NCBI GenBank assembly: GCA_019239895.1
Contig: JAFAZH010000019.1
Coordinates: 62,001-126,000 of the forward strand
Direction: 5' to 3'
Length of the DNA: 64,000 bases
Origin: Abditibacteriaceae bacterium
GTDB lineage: Bacteria > Armatimonadota > Abditibacteriia > Abditibacteriales > Abditibacteriaceae
Part shown: positions 52,352-62,135 of the stretch, piece by piece
How the letters are laid out: every line of letters starts with the position of its first letter
Numbering within the stretch: position 1 is the stretch's first letter
Made by a program: the position numbers and the translations under genes
Notes under the pieces: generated by a model
Told to the model about the DNA's origin: nothing
Database searches by the model: none
The model's input: the letters and a program-made list of their open reading frames with translations, nothing else

Positions 52352-53641
52352 ATGATAGAACGCTTTAATGATGGGCGTGACTGGTTTTTCGAGAAGCGAT
52401 TTGGCTTGTTTGTCCACTGGGGCTTATATGCTATTCCAGCGTGGCACGAGCAACTTCAATGGCGGGGGCGGGTGCCGCGTGAGGAGTATGTGAAATTAGC
52501 CGCGCAGTGGAACCCAACACATTATAATCCTGATGCCTGGCTGGACTTAGCCGCGCAAGTGGGCATGAAGTATGTCTGCTTTACGACCAAGCATCATGAG
52601 GGGTTCTGCCTGTGGGACACACAGCAAACAGACTATAATACCATGCACACGCCCTATGGCCGTGATGTGTTGGCAATGCTGGCCGAGGCGTGTCATCGCC
52701 GTCATGTGCCGCTTTGCCTCTATTATTCCTGTGTGGATTGGCACCATCCTAACTATCCGAATCAGGGTCGTCACCATGAGTTAGCTGGCCCCCTCCCTGG
52801 TGATGAGCCGGATCATGCAAAATACTTAGAGTTTCTAAAAGCTCAGGTGCGCGAGTTATGCACCCATTATGGTGAGATTCATGGGTTCTGGTGGGACATG
52901 AATGTGGAAGAGCATGTTGACCCATCCATCAACGCTATGATTCGCCAACTCCAACCCAAAGCCGTTATCAACAATCGCGGTTATGACGAAGGCGATTTTG
53001 GCACCCCGGAGCGTGATTATGATAAAGGCGTGGATGATACTCTCACCTTTGAGCGATTAACCGAAGCTTGCCAGTCGGTTGGCACCCAGAGTTGGGGTTA
53101 TCGGCAGGATGAAGATTATTACGCGGACCGTCACCTCATCCGTAGCCTGGACAAGTATCTGGCGCGTGGTGCCAACTACCTGCTCAATATTGGCCCGATG
53201 GCCGATGGCACTCTGCCTGACGCGGCATCAACTGTTCTCCAGCGCATTGGCCAGTGGTATAACGGGGTGCAAGAATCATTGGAAGATGTGGTGCCCGTAT
53301 CGCACCTCACCTCTAACCGCGACGTGCTGCTCACGCGTCGCCACAACACACTTTATGTTCATCTTTACCGCGACCCGATTGCCGAAAGTGTATCCTTAAA
53401 ACCTCTGAATCTCGTACCACAGCGCGCCACCCTGCTTAATAACGGGCAAGCGGTAGAATGGGCTGTAGACCTAGTGCCCAGTGATCATATCGAACATCAG
53501 CCTTATCTGCGCTTGTGCAAGCTGCCCGTGAATGAGTTGGCGAATACCGTCCTGGTGGTAAAACTGGAATTTGATGACTTGCCAGCAGCCATGATGAAAA
53601 CAGAAACTACGCTTAACCAAAACGATTTACTAACCCGCTAA
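52352..53641 (+). CDS. alpha-L-fucosidase (GH29)
   Basis: 429 aa. N-terminal GH29 signatures: FEKRFGLFVHWGLYAIP, VCFTTKHHEGFCLWDT and the nucleophile strand HGFWWDMN with Asp182. It cleaves terminal alpha-L-fucose with retention. There is no signal peptide, so it is likely cytoplasmic or the start is internal; GAGG lies about 10 nt before ATG 52352. A short C-terminal beta-sandwich (about 330-415) follows. It precedes GH78 and an LLM monooxygenase on the same strand with gaps of 48 and 82 bp, a possible deoxysugar operon. Confidence 0.92.
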   Translation: MIERFNDGRDWFFEKRFGLFVHWGLYAIPAWHEQLQWRGRVPREEYVKLAAQWNPTHYNPDAWLDLAAQVGMKYVCFTTKHHEGFCLWDTQQTDYNTMHTPYGRDVLAMLAEACHRRHVPLCLYYSCVDWHHPNYPNQGRHHELAGPLPGDEPDHAKYLEFLKAQVRELCTHYGEIHGFWWDMNVEEHVDPSINAMIRQLQPKAVINNRGYDEGDFGTPERDYDKGVDDTLTFERLTEACQSVGTQSWGYRQDEDYYADRHLIRSLDKYLARGANYLLNIGPMADGTLPDAASTVLQRIGQWYNGVQESLEDVVPVSHLTSNRDVLLTRRHNTLYVHLYRDPIAESVSLKPLNLVPQRATLLNNGQAVEWAVDLVPSDHIEHQPYLRLCKLPVNELANTVLVVKLEFDDLPAAMMKTETTLNQNDLLTR

Positions 53642-53689
53642 CATCACGCTCATAAGGACAAGATTATTAAACTTTCTCGATTACCAAAA

Positions 53690-55960
53690 TTGAAGACTTT
53701 AATCATAAAGGCCACCACTGTGATGCTACTGGCGGTGGCCTTAGCGCACCATCATGCTAATGGTCAAAGCCCACGGCAGTTACCTCAAGCGCCTACAGGT
53801 TTGATGTGCCAGTTGCTTGCGCACTCGGAGCTAACAGTCATCACCACGCGCCACCCTCAGTTCTCCTGGATCGTCAATGATTCGCATCGTGGCGCAAAGC
53901 AATTCGCTTACCAAATCCTCGTTTCCTCTAACCAGGGCATGATGCAGAAAGGCACAGGTGATGCCTGGGATTCCGGCAAAGTCATCAGCGACCAATCTAT
54001 CAATGTGCTTTACAGTGGAAAGCCACTCTTAGCAAACAGCAGATATTGGTGGGCAACACGCACCTGGGATCAGCAAGGCCACGTTAGCAAGTATAGTGCG
54101 CCTCAACAATTTAATATTGGGGACTTACAAGGTTCACCCAACTTAACCTCAAGCCGTTGGACACGCGTGCCGGGAAGTGAATCAATGGCACCAGAAAATC
54201 GACATCCTGTAGAGCAACAAGAAATTAAACCGTTGCAACTCATCCGCAAAGCTCCTGGCCACTACTTTGCTGATTTCGGACGTGATGCTTTTGGCACCCT
54301 GCGCCTGGAATTAACCAGCGATCAAGCAGGCCAGGCTGTGGAAGTTCGCCTCGGCGAGATGCGCGGTGCCAATGATACCGTGGAACAGCAACCGGGCGGC
54401 TCGGTGCGTTACCTGAAGCTTGACCTGCCGTTACAGCAGGGACAGCATGTTTATACCTTAGAAATTCCACCGCAAAAACGCGGTGTCGGGATGCCAGAGC
54501 ATCTGGGAGAAGTAGTTCCTTTTCGCTACTGTGAGATCATCAACAGCCCTTCTGAGTTGGATGCCACAAAGGTTAAACAACTGGCGGTTTTTACGCATTT
54601 TGATGCTACGGCTGCCACCTTCACGTCTTCGGATGCTACGCTTAACGATGTCTGGGAACTCTGTAAGTATTCCATCAAAGCCACCAGTTTCTTGGGTATT
54701 TATGTAGATGGTGACCGCGAGCGTCATCCTTATGAAGCCGATGCTTATATCAATCAACTGGGTCATTACTGCGTTGACCGCGAATACATGATGGCGCGTT
54801 ATAGCCATGAATATCTATTGGAGCATCCGACCTGGCCCACTGAGTGGATTATGCATTCAGTGCTCATCGCCTGGGCCGATTACCTCTACACTGGCAATCG
54901 TGACTCTCTCGTTCAAAATTACGACCTGCTTAAAGCAAAGACTCTGGTCGCTTTAGAACGTGACGATGGCCTAATTAGCACGCAGACAGGATTAGCCACA
55001 CCCGCGGTCATGGACGCTATTCGGCTGGGGGCTAAATATCCAGTTGGTCCCAACGGATTCCGCGACATTGTGGACTGGCCGGGGGGAGAACGGGATGGTT
55101 ATCTGATGCAGCCCATTAACACTGTGGTCAATGCCTTCCACTATCGCGCCTTAGTCTTGATGAGTTCCATTGCAGAAGCCGCCGGAAAAACAGGTGATGC
55201 CCACCAGTTCAACCAGTTGGCGACCAGGGTCTACCGTAGTTTCAATGACAAGCTTTTTGATACTGCAAAGGGCATTTATCGGGATGGGGAAGGCACCGAC
55301 CATGCTTCGTTGCACGCCAATATGTTTGCCTTAGACTTTGGATTAGTGCCGAAAGAACATCTGCGCACGGTTGCTGATTTTATCAAGAGTCGCGGCATGG
55401 CGTGTAGTGTTTACGGCGCACAATATCTTTTGGAGGCACTGTACGCAGCAGGTCAAGGCGACTATGCCTTGCAACTGCTAACCGCCACCAATGATCGCGG
55501 TTGGGCACACATGCTCCACGATGTCGGCAGCACCATAACACTTGAGGCATGGGATCGCAAATACAAGCCTAACCTCGATTGGAACCACGCCTGGGGTGCG
55601 GCCCCCGCTAATATCATTCCCCGCCTGCTCATGGGCGTCGAGCCGATAGAACCAGGCTTTAAGAAACTGCGCATCCGCCCCCAACCTGGCAGCTTAAAAC
55701 AAGCAACGATACAAGTGCCAACAGTGCGTGGCCCAGTCCGTGTGGCCGTAAGGCAAGAGAGCAACGGGGTCTTTCATTTGGCCTGCCACATTCCAGCCAA
55801 CACCACTGCCGAAGTGCATTTGCCAACTTTGAGCAACAGCCGCATCAAAGAAGGTGGGCATCCCGTTAAGGAAGCCGCTGGAATTAGCCTCTTGAGAAGT
55901 GAACATGGCCGAAGTGTCCTGGCTGTCGGGGCAGGAGATTATGCTTTTGAAGTTCACTGA
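53690..55960 (+). CDS. alpha-L-rhamnosidase (GH78)
   Basis: 756 aa from TTG 53690, which gives a full signal peptide (KTLIIKATTVMLLAVALAHHHANG); ATG at codon 12 (53723) is the other choice. Domain order: fibronectin-like repeat (about 35-145, RYWWATRTWDQQG), beta-sandwich (about 180-300), (alpha/alpha)6 barrel (about 310-640; the signature YVDGDRERHPYEAD holds the acid) and C-terminal sandwich (about 650-756). It is shorter than many GH78 enzymes, lacking an extra N-terminal carbohydrate module. It removes alpha-L-rhamnose from pectin side chains or glycosides, fitting the PL22 gene at 13 kb. Confidence 0.92.
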   Translation: MKTLIIKATTVMLLAVALAHHHANGQSPRQLPQAPTGLMCQLLAHSELTVITTRHPQFSWIVNDSHRGAKQFAYQILVSSNQGMMQKGTGDAWDSGKVISDQSINVLYSGKPLLANSRYWWATRTWDQQGHVSKYSAPQQFNIGDLQGSPNLTSSRWTRVPGSESMAPENRHPVEQQEIKPLQLIRKAPGHYFADFGRDAFGTLRLELTSDQAGQAVEVRLGEMRGANDTVEQQPGGSVRYLKLDLPLQQGQHVYTLEIPPQKRGVGMPEHLGEVVPFRYCEIINSPSELDATKVKQLAVFTHFDATAATFTSSDATLNDVWELCKYSIKATSFLGIYVDGDRERHPYEADAYINQLGHYCVDREYMMARYSHEYLLEHPTWPTEWIMHSVLIAWADYLYTGNRDSLVQNYDLLKAKTLVALERDDGLISTQTGLATPAVMDAIRLGAKYPVGPNGFRDIVDWPGGERDGYLMQPINTVVNAFHYRALVLMSSIAEAAGKTGDAHQFNQLATRVYRSFNDKLFDTAKGIYRDGEGTDHASLHANMFALDFGLVPKEHLRTVADFIKSRGMACSVYGAQYLLEALYAAGQGDYALQLLTATNDRGWAHMLHDVGSTITLEAWDRKYKPNLDWNHAWGAAPANIIPRLLMGVEPIEPGFKKLRIRPQPGSLKQATIQVPTVRGPVRVAVRQESNGVFHLACHIPANTTAEVHLPTLSNSRIKEGGHPVKEAAGISLLRSEHGRSVLAVGAGDYAFEVH

Positions 55961-56042
55961 TTTGCCGATAGAATAAACGAGAAAGCTAATAATTTCCTGC
56001 AATAGATCAAACACATTAGAATATCGTCAATAGGGACAGAAT

Positions 56043-57218
56043 ATGAATAACACCCATACAGACAGCACGGTCATAGAAATTCGCTCTAAGTCAACGGATG
56101 CGGTTGAAGTGTCGTGGTTTGCTCCGCTCTGTGATGATGACTTTGCGTATCTGGGCGTCAAGGATAAAAACCTCAAAAGCACTTGGGAGCACACTTCGGA
56201 TATTTTACTGACCGCTGATAAGCTGGGTTACAACAATATTCTGTGCCCTTCCAGCTACATAGTCGGCCAGGACACCTGGACATTTGCTTCGGCAGTCGCG
56301 CCTCTCACGCAGCAAATCAGCCTCTTGACCGCGATTCGTTGTGGCGAGGTTTACCCACCTATGTTAGGCCGTGCCATCGCCACCCTCGACCATATTTTAA
56401 AAGGTCGCTTGACCATTAATATCATTTCCTCGCCGATGCCAGGGGAGCAGGCGGATTCCGCCACTCGTTATAACCGCTCGCGGGAAATGGTCGAGATACT
56501 TCGGCAAGCGTGGACACAGGATCGCATCTGTTACCAGGGCGAGTTTTATTCGCTTGACTTGCCAACGCATCCCCTGAAAACCTATCAACAAAACGGTGGC
56601 CCGCTGCTTTATTTTGGCGGCTACTCACCGGATGCTATTGAGTTGTGCGCGCAGCACTGCGATGTTTACTTGATGTGGCCCGAAACGGAACAGCGGCTAA
56701 CCGAGTTGATGACGAACATGAGTGCGCGGGCCACCCACTACGGACGCACAGTTGATTTTGGCTTGCGGATTCACATGGTCGTGCGCGAAACCGAAAGCGA
56801 AGCCAGAGCTTATACCCAACAACTTTTATCACACCTCGACGCTGAAGCCGGTGTCGCCCTGCGCAATCGCGCCCTGGATAGCGCCTCCTATGGCGTGGCA
56901 CGCCAGGCGGAGGTGCGCGAATCAGCAGATGAAGAAGGTTATGCCGAGCCACTCTTGTGGACGGGTATTGGCCGTGCCCGCTCAGGCTGTGGCGGTGCCC
57001 TGGTTGGTGATCCTGACCAAATTGTGGCGAAGTTAAATCGTTATATAGAGATGGGCATCCGTGCCTTTATCTTCTCCGGTTATCCGCACAAAAACGAATG
57101 TGAATTATTCGCCCGCTACGTCCTGCCACGTCTCAAAACCACCAAGTTAGCCATCTTACAGAACCGCATCCCCGCTACTGTGCCGGATACACCTCTGGGC
57201 AATGGTGAGCGAATCTAA
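56043..57218 (+). CDS. LLM-class flavin monooxygenase, SsuD-like
   Basis: 391 aa TIM-barrel flavoenzyme. SsuD-type wording is seen: [10 protein letters not shown] at the start, [55 protein letters not shown] and [13 protein letters not shown]. SsuD proper oxidises alkanesulfonates with FMNH2 and O2, but this subclass is also found beside glycosidase genes with unknown substrates, and no sulfonate transporter or SsuE is nearby. The start has AGGGACAG about 10 nt upstream. It probably shares a transcript with GH29 and GH78. Confidence 0.87.
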   Translation: MNNTHTDSTVIEIRSKSTDAVEVSWFAPLCDDDFAYLGVKDKNLKSTWEHTSDILLTADKLGYNNILCPSSYIVGQDTWTFASAVAPLTQQISLLTAIRCGEVYPPMLGRAIATLDHILKGRLTINIISSPMPGEQADSATRYNRSREMVEILRQAWTQDRICYQGEFYSLDLPTHPLKTYQQNGGPLLYFGGYSPDAIELCAQHCDVYLMWPETEQRLTELMTNMSARATHYGRTVDFGLRIHMVVRETESEARAYTQQLLSHLDAEAGVALRNRALDSASYGVARQAEVRESADEEGYAEPLLWTGIGRARSGCGGALVGDPDQIVAKLNRYIEMGIRAFIFSGYPHKNECELFARYVLPRLKTTKLAILQNRIPATVPDTPLGNGERI

Positions 57219-57298
57219 AACAACCAAGCACCGATGCTGACATTTTGTTCTTGTGCTTGGCGACTATTCACACAATCGGACGCTTGAACCGCCGCCTA

Positions 57299-57407
57299 CC
57301 AACGACTTAGCTTACCCGACCACCAGCGGAAGCTTGCGGTGGAAGCCCGCAGCGGAGCGAGGCACGAGCGAAACACAGGGCCGTGGTCAGGTAAGCTCAG
57401 TCGTTGG
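57299..57407. repeat. inverted repeat, attC-like, at the edge of the GC-richer block
   Basis: 25-bp arms (57299-57323 and 57383-57407) match at 23 positions. Read on the minus strand, the outer end is GCCCAAC and the arms end near CGTTGG, which recalls integron attC R boxes, but the far box does not fit GTTRRRY. A smaller hairpin (CCACC/GGTGG) lies inside. The rest of the 232-bp gap 57219-57450 shows nothing. Confidence 0.6.
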
Positions 57408-57450
57408 GCCGGTGTTGGTGTGCAGCCCACCTTGATGTTGCTGCCCGGCT

Positions 57451-57594
57451 TTAGCGTGCGCGCTGGCTGAGACTTTGCGCGCACCAGATGTCTAACAGCG
57501 TGATGCCGACGAGCATGGCAAAGGCAATCGTCGCGTTGCGCGGTGCGCCCATTGCGCGGTTCGCCCGTCCGGTGTCCGACTGCTTAGCCGTCAT
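57451..57594 (-). pseudogene. 47-aa C-terminal fragment of the small membrane protein at 59.8 kb
   Basis: ATG 57594 overlaps the stop of the AKR gene (ATGA), and the product is [19 protein letters not shown] then NATIAFAMLVGITLLDIWC and AQSLSQRAR. The last 30 residues match the end of the 120-aa protein at 59753-60115 (NATTAFAMVVGITLLDIWC, AQSLSQRGR). It is a leftover of a duplicated copy; its single helix could still be made by coupled translation. Confidence 0.7.
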
Positions 57595-58460
57595 CTCATT
57601 GCCAGCTTCATCTTTTGGCGCGGCGGTGGGAATGCCCGGTCGAGTTCCGTCAAGTCTGCATCCGTGAGCGTCAGTTCGACAGCCTCACGGTTCTCCCGAA
57701 CGTGCGCCGCATGGCTGGCTTTGGGAATGGCGATGATGCCTTCCTGTTGCAGCAGCCAGGCCAGCGCCACTTGCGCTGGCGTGACGTTATGTCGTGACGC
57801 GACTAGTTCGAGTTGAGCATGGCCCAACATGCCTCCTTGCTCAATCGGCGAGTAAGCCATGACGGGTAGGCCGCGTTCGCGGCACGCGGGCAGCAAGTCC
57901 CACTCGATGCCCCGTCGCATCAAGTTATACAGCACCTGATTGGTGGCGATCTCGTCGCCGCCGGGCATTGCGCCGACTTCCTCCAGATCACGAACATCAA
58001 AATTACTGACGCCGTACTCCCGAATCTTGCCCGCTTGTTTGAGCGACTGAAATGCTGCGAGCGTCTCTGCAAGCGGCACTGACCCGCGCCAGTGGAGCAG
58101 ATAGAGGTCGAGGTAATCCGTCTTGAGCCGCTCCAGGCTGCGCTCGCAAGCCTCAACCGCGCCCCGCCGCGAAGCGTTGTGCGGATAGACTTTGCTGACG
58201 AGAAAAACTTCCGCACGACGACCCTCAATCGCCGCGCCGGTCACTTCTTCCGCGCCGCCTTCGCCATACATCTCTGCCGTGTCAATGAGCGTCATCCCAA
58301 GTTCTAATCCGAGACGAAGCGCAGCGACCTCGGTTTGTCGTCGAGCCTGATCCTCACCCATCCCCCACGTCCCCTGTCCCAGCACAGGCATCGGCGTTCC
58401 CGATGGGAGTTGTAACGTGCTGATCTCACGGCTTCTGCTGGACCCACGTTCTGCTTGCAT
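57591..58460 (-). CDS. aldo/keto reductase
   Basis: The frame extends to 58748, but AGGAG 5 nt before ATG 58460 sets the start; 289 aa. The catalytic tetrad is Asp60 and Tyr65 ([11 protein letters not shown]), Lys90 (LVSKVYP) and His123 (YLLHWRG). SNFDV (about 150) and the C-terminal [16 protein letters not shown] complete the NADP site. It is closest in type to 2,5-didehydrogluconate-reductase-like AKRs. It lies 16 bp after the MRJP-type gene, so both share a transcript. It differs from the AKR at 3.6 kb in subfamily and base composition. Confidence 0.92.
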   Translation of the reverse strand: MQAERGSSRSREISTLQLPSGTPMPVLGQGTWGMGEDQARRQTEVAALRLGLELGMTLIDTAEMYGEGGAEEVTGAAIEGRRAEVFLVSKVYPHNASRRGAVEACERSLERLKTDYLDLYLLHWRGSVPLAETLAAFQSLKQAGKIREYGVSNFDVRDLEEVGAMPGGDEIATNQVLYNLMRRGIEWDLLPACRERGLPVMAYSPIEQGGMLGHAQLELVASRHNVTPAQVALAWLLQQEGIIAIPKASHAAHVRENREAVELTLTDADLTELDRAFPPPRQKMKLAMR

Positions 58461-58476
58461 GTCTTCTCCTGAATGC

Positions 58477-59604
58477 TTAACGCAACAAAACCGGCTTGGC
58501 ATCAACACGCACACGGAACAGCCCGTAGGGTTTGCGGCGCAGGTCGCGCCCATTGTGATAGCGCGCCTGACGGTGCAACTCGTTCGACGTGACGTACAGA
58601 TAACCGTCCGTCGCCACCGACATCGTGTCAGTCCACAACAGTCGCGGGTCATGCACGACCGTTTCCCACACGCTGTTTGCTGCGTTAAAGTTGCGGCGCA
58701 AGACGGCATTGTGCTCGTAGTTCGTTGAGTAGATATAGCCGTCGGCATCGGACTCTAAACCGTCCGATGCACCGCCCCTGTCGCCTTCGTCACGGACGGT
58801 GGCGGCGACCGCCTCGTCGTCGAGCGTGCGGTCACAGAGTGCGTCCGTATCAACGCTATAGAGCTTGCGGCTGCCGAGCGGACAGTAGTAGAGGCGTGAA
58901 CCGTCGGCAGAGATGGCGATGCCGTCCGTGCCCATCCCCGCGCCCTGCTTGAACGATCCGTCCGGCTGCGGTTCCAGGAACGGTCGCCCTTCGACGATGG
59001 GCAGAAAGGTGGTTATGTCTTCGGCTTTCGTCGAAGGATGGTCGTTGAGCCGCCGCCAACTCTCGCCACTCCTCAAGTCCACGACGATGATGCCATTCGC
59101 GCCCTTCTGCGCCGAGTCGGTGATGTATGCCACGCCTTCTGTGCCGCGCCGTAGATCGAAGCGCACGTCGTTAAGGTAGCTGGTTGGCAGAGCCACGTCG
59201 CGGGGGAAGAGAATTTTCTGGATGACCTGATCCGTTGTCAGATCAACGCAGACGAGTTTCGGTCCGCCGTATTCGGTCGGCTTGAACAGGGGGCTGCCGG
59301 TGTCGAGAATCCACAAACGGTCTGACGGATCAACGCCGACCGATTGCACGGAGACGAGCGCGGCTGCCGGGTCGTCCTCGTCCGTTCGATTAAACGCTTC
59401 GTCAGGGTAAGCGATCGCTTCGCCGTTGCGGAGTTCGGCGACGGTGAACTCTACGTCGTCGCCCCACTTCGGGAAGTTGACGAAGATGCGCCCACGTTGC
59501 GAGACGGTGACGCCGGTCAGCATCGCGCCGTGAAAGTATGCGACTGGTTCTAACTCGCCGCATGGCTCATCGGTCGGCGCTGTCTGTTGACGACTGCTTG
59601 ACAT
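58477..59604 (-). CDS. major royal jelly/yellow-type beta-propeller protein
   Basis: AAGGAG precedes ATG 59604, giving 375 aa; the frame upstream to 59700 lacks a ribosome site. The MRJP/yellow wording is clear: [16 protein letters not shown] near 90, [12 protein letters not shown] and [11 protein letters not shown], then [19 protein letters not shown] and [18 protein letters not shown]. These are six-bladed propellers; bacterial members are often labelled L-dopachrome tautomerase-related or gluconolactonase-like, without proven activity. There is no signal peptide. It sits with redox and stress genes. Confidence 0.88.
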   Translation of the reverse strand: MSSSRQQTAPTDEPCGELEPVAYFHGAMLTGVTVSQRGRIFVNFPKWGDDVEFTVAELRNGEAIAYPDEAFNRTDEDDPAAALVSVQSVGVDPSDRLWILDTGSPLFKPTEYGGPKLVCVDLTTDQVIQKILFPRDVALPTSYLNDVRFDLRRGTEGVAYITDSAQKGANGIIVVDLRSGESWRRLNDHPSTKAEDITTFLPIVEGRPFLEPQPDGSFKQGAGMGTDGIAISADGSRLYYCPLGSRKLYSVDTDALCDRTLDDEAVAATVRDEGDRGGASDGLESDADGYIYSTNYEHNAVLRRNFNAANSVWETVVHDPRLLWTDTMSVATDGYLYVTSNELHRQARYHNGRDLRRKPYGLFRVRVDAKPVLLR

Positions 59605-59752
59605 ATTTTGTTTCTCCTTAAGCCAGTGGTCAGAGAAGGCCACTGGCTTCAACTGACCACTAGCTCCAAATGCCGGCAGTTGCCCGCCCTTGTCGGCCAC
59701 TGCGCGTCTTTAGCCTTGCGCAGAGTAACCTTGAGACGAGCCGTCGCCGGTT

Positions 59753-60115
59753 TCAGCGTCCGCGCTGACTGAGACTTTGCGCGCACCAGATGTCTAACAG
59801 CGTAATACCAACGACCATTGCAAAGGCAGTTGTCGCATTCTCACGCTTGGGGTTATCAGGCGTCAGGCCCGTGCTCAGGGTCGCTAAATCGAGCGCATCG
59901 CCCGCGACACGCGCCCATAACCAGAATGCCCGATCCGGTTCTTGCGCAAAAATGCCCGCGCCCGCTGTCAATTCACGCGCACCATAGAAGCGCACCAGGC
60001 CCGCTTTATCTTTGAGTCCCAGTGATTCGCTTAACCGATCCGGCTCGACCAGTTCGTACAGCCCTAAACCGATGCTGAACCAGCCTAAGCCTTGTGCGAC
60101 TTTTTCGTCGTTCAT
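59753..60115 (-). CDS. small membrane protein (DUF4267-like)
   Basis: 120 aa with about four helices: GLGWFSIGLGLYELVEPDRL (1), FYGARELTAGAGIFA (2), LWARVAGDALDLATL (3) and FAMVVGITLLDIWCAQSL (4). GGAGG lies 7 nt before ATG 60115. Relatives in proteobacterial and soil genomes are often named cyclase/dehydrase-associated, but no function is known. The tail is duplicated in the fragment at 57451-57594. It is probably transcribed with the PfpI gene (51 bp apart). Confidence 0.75.
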   Translation of the reverse strand: MNDEKVAQGLGWFSIGLGLYELVEPDRLSESLGLKDKAGLVRFYGARELTAGAGIFAQEPDRAFWLWARVAGDALDLATLSTGLTPDNPKRENATTAFAMVVGITLLDIWCAQSLSQRGR

Positions 60116-60166
60116 ATCTATACCTCCGTTGGATTGATGCCTGCCACGTTACTGGCGGCCCAAAAG

Positions 60167-60943
60167 TTATCCGCCCCCGAAGCATTTCTTAGTTAACTGT
60201 GGCGCGAACAAGGCAACCCCCAATGCAATCAGGGCCATGTCGCGGACCGATGGCCGTGGCAGCCAGCGCATTGCCTCCAAGACGACTTGCGGAGGCTCGT
60301 TGAGTTGCGGCGACGAGACACTGGCGGTCGCGCCTGAGGCGGTCGCGCCTGAGGCGGTTACGCCTGCCCCAATCGCACTTGCGCCGCCTTGCTGCATGGG
60401 TGCGCCCGCAGCAAAATGCCTGAGTACCTCCTGCACGAATGGCTTCAAATCCTGCGGCCCGCGACTGGTGACGAGATTGCCGTCGCGCACCACTTCCTGA
60501 TCGAGCCACGTCGCGCCAGCGTTCACGAGATCGTCACGGACGCCGGGCCATGAAGTGAGCGTGCGGCCTTGTAGCAGGCCAGCGGATGCCAGCACCCAAG
60601 GGCCGTGACAAAGGCTGGCAATCGGCTTACCAGCGGTGTCGAAGGCGCGCACGAACTCGCGTGCGCGCTGCGATTGCCGCAACAGATCGGGATTAATGAA
60701 CCCACCGGGGAGCAGCAGCGCGTCGTAAGCGTTGGGGTCGGCTTCTTCCACCGTCTTGTCCACGCCGACGCGACGCGCGGGTTCGTGCAGATTGACGCCA
60801 CGGATGCGACCGTGGCGCAACGAGATGATTTCGACCTGCGCGCCCGCGAGCCGCAGGGCATACATTGGGATCGTGAGTTCCACCTGCTCGAAACCATCGG
60901 CCACGAGCGCGGCGATCCGACGACCTTTGAGTTGACGTTCCAT
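60167..60943 (-). CDS. DJ-1/PfpI-family protein with C-terminal membrane tail
   Basis: 258 aa. Residues 8-185 form a DJ-1/PfpI domain: ADGFEQVEL (Glu19), ALLLPGGFINPD and the nucleophile elbow SLCHGPW with Cys112-His113. This set suits a deglycase/glyoxalase or protease-like stress protein. A repeat-made linker (ASGATASGATAS, from 15-bp tandem units at about 60323-60367) joins it to a short C-terminal hydrophobic helix (DMALIALGVALFAPQL), unusual for the family, which is normally 165-190 aa and soluble. The tail may tie it to the membrane. Confidence 0.9.
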   Translation of the reverse strand: MERQLKGRRIAALVADGFEQVELTIPMYALRLAGAQVEIISLRHGRIRGVNLHEPARRVGVDKTVEEADPNAYDALLLPGGFINPDLLRQSQRAREFVRAFDTAGKPIASLCHGPWVLASAGLLQGRTLTSWPGVRDDLVNAGATWLDQEVVRDGNLVTSRGPQDLKPFVQEVLRHFAAGAPMQQGGASAIGAGVTASGATASGATASVSSPQLNEPPQVVLEAMRWLPRPSVRDMALIALGVALFAPQLTKKCFGGG

Positions 60944-61034
60944 AATTTAACCTTTGTTTGCTATCGTTTGCTTTTGTGAGCCGCCTGTCGGCTCGCTTGC
61001 TGTTTATTGCTTTTGGATCAACCGCGCGCCCTGG

Positions 61035-61739
61035 CTACTCGCTCAATTTCTCCTCCGCGTCCGGCTCCTCTCCGGGCTTGTAGCGCGGCTTTGGCTGCGG
61101 CAACAGGAAGAAGGCGACGCACAGTAGCGCGATGGCCACTCCGAGACGCGGCAACGCGAACACGACCGGAATTGCAGCGATCTGGAGCAGCGTCGCCATA
61201 CCGTAGCGGCGCGTCATCTGCTGGAGGAAATCGGGCGCGAGCCGTTCATCCATCACCCGGCGGCCTGGCATTCCGTAGAACCACTTGGCCATCCAGGTGC
61301 AAGCGGTCAGGGCGAGGCCGACCACCAGGGTCACCGACGCGGCGCGCTCGAAGCGCGTGCCGAAGTGGAAGCACCAGACGCGGATGGGATAGGGAATGAC
61401 GACGATGGCCAGCAGGAAGATTAAGTTGATCGCGCCGAACCAGTGATCCGTCTTGGCGTAGATGCGGCCCGAATAATGGTGCTGCAGCCAGTAGGCGCCG
61501 ATCACCACATAGCACAGCACCAGCGCCAGATGTTCGCGCCACTGTTCGATCATGGCCCGCGCCAGGTCGCTGTAACCATGCGGGCCATCGGGAGACCCAG
61601 GAACCTTGATCTCGACGATCAACAGGGTCAGCGCGATGGCGAAAACCGCGTCGCTGAACCCCTCGAAGCGGCTCAGCCCGCGCTCCGCACCGTGGGTTTG
61701 CGCTTGGGTGAATTGGCCAGGGCTTTGGCGTGGCATCAT
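61035..61739 (-). CDS. TMEM175-type potassium channel (DUF1211)
   Basis: 234 aa from ATG 61739 (MMPRQSPGQF). The frame also allows TTG 61811, which would add a Cys-rich leader made from an 18-bp repeat (SDCCALSDCC); neither start has a good ribosome site. The pore-helix signature is RFEGFSDAVFAIALTLLIVE, with the FSD motif shared by bacterial TMEM175 channels; five further helices follow (HLALVLCYVVIGAYWLQHH, then about 120-150, 165-185, 205-225). Such proteins carry K+ as tetramers. The tail is charged. Confidence 0.87.
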   Translation of the reverse strand: MMPRQSPGQFTQAQTHGAERGLSRFEGFSDAVFAIALTLLIVEIKVPGSPDGPHGYSDLARAMIEQWREHLALVLCYVVIGAYWLQHHYSGRIYAKTDHWFGAINLIFLLAIVVIPYPIRVWCFHFGTRFERAASVTLVVGLALTACTWMAKWFYGMPGRRVMDERLAPDFLQQMTRRYGMATLLQIAAIPVVFALPRLGVAIALLCVAFFLLPQPKPRYKPGEEPDAEEKLSE

Positions 61740-61956
61740 GTGAGTGGTATCGCCTGTGGAGGAGCCAGTCGTCGCGGTGCAGCAGTCGCTCAAGGCGCAG
61801 CAGTCGCTCAAGTATCTAAAGTAGCTACGCTATAGTTGGCCCTTCAATGATGTAGGCGGTAGCGATCCGGGGCGACAAAAAGATAGGGGACACGCTCTGT
61901 CTTTTTGTCGCCCGTGGACTCGTTGTCACCGGTGGACTCGGCTGCTGTGCCGCGCT

Positions 61957-62097
61957 TTACGAGTAAATTCGTGCGGTCGCGGCCTTTGGTATGGGGCTGG
62001 GTGTTTCGGGCTTGAGTCCTTTGACGAAAGCCTGCACTTTGCCGGGTGTTGACGTCTCCCACGGCTTCAAGATGACTTCCATGCAGCCAATTTCCTT
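61957..62097 (-). pseudogene. C-terminal fragment of a second Zn-dehydrogenase
   Basis: The frame reads GCMEVILKPWETSTPGKVQ then AFVKGLKPE before a stop at 61957-61959. This matches the end of the intact dehydrogenase just upstream ([19 protein letters not shown]), and a stop at about 62100 closes it on the 5' side. It is a decayed duplicate tail. The surrounding 324-bp gap 61812-62135 holds nothing else I can support. Confidence 0.75.
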
Positions 62098-62135
62098 AGC
62101 CTAGCGTGCTTAGACCCGCGCGGCTTCCTCGTCGT

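Noticed and set aside
61779..61812. Two copies of an 18-bp unit as a regulatory direct repeat
   Set aside because: They can be explained as a small tandem duplication in or just before the TMEM175 start and show no symmetry.
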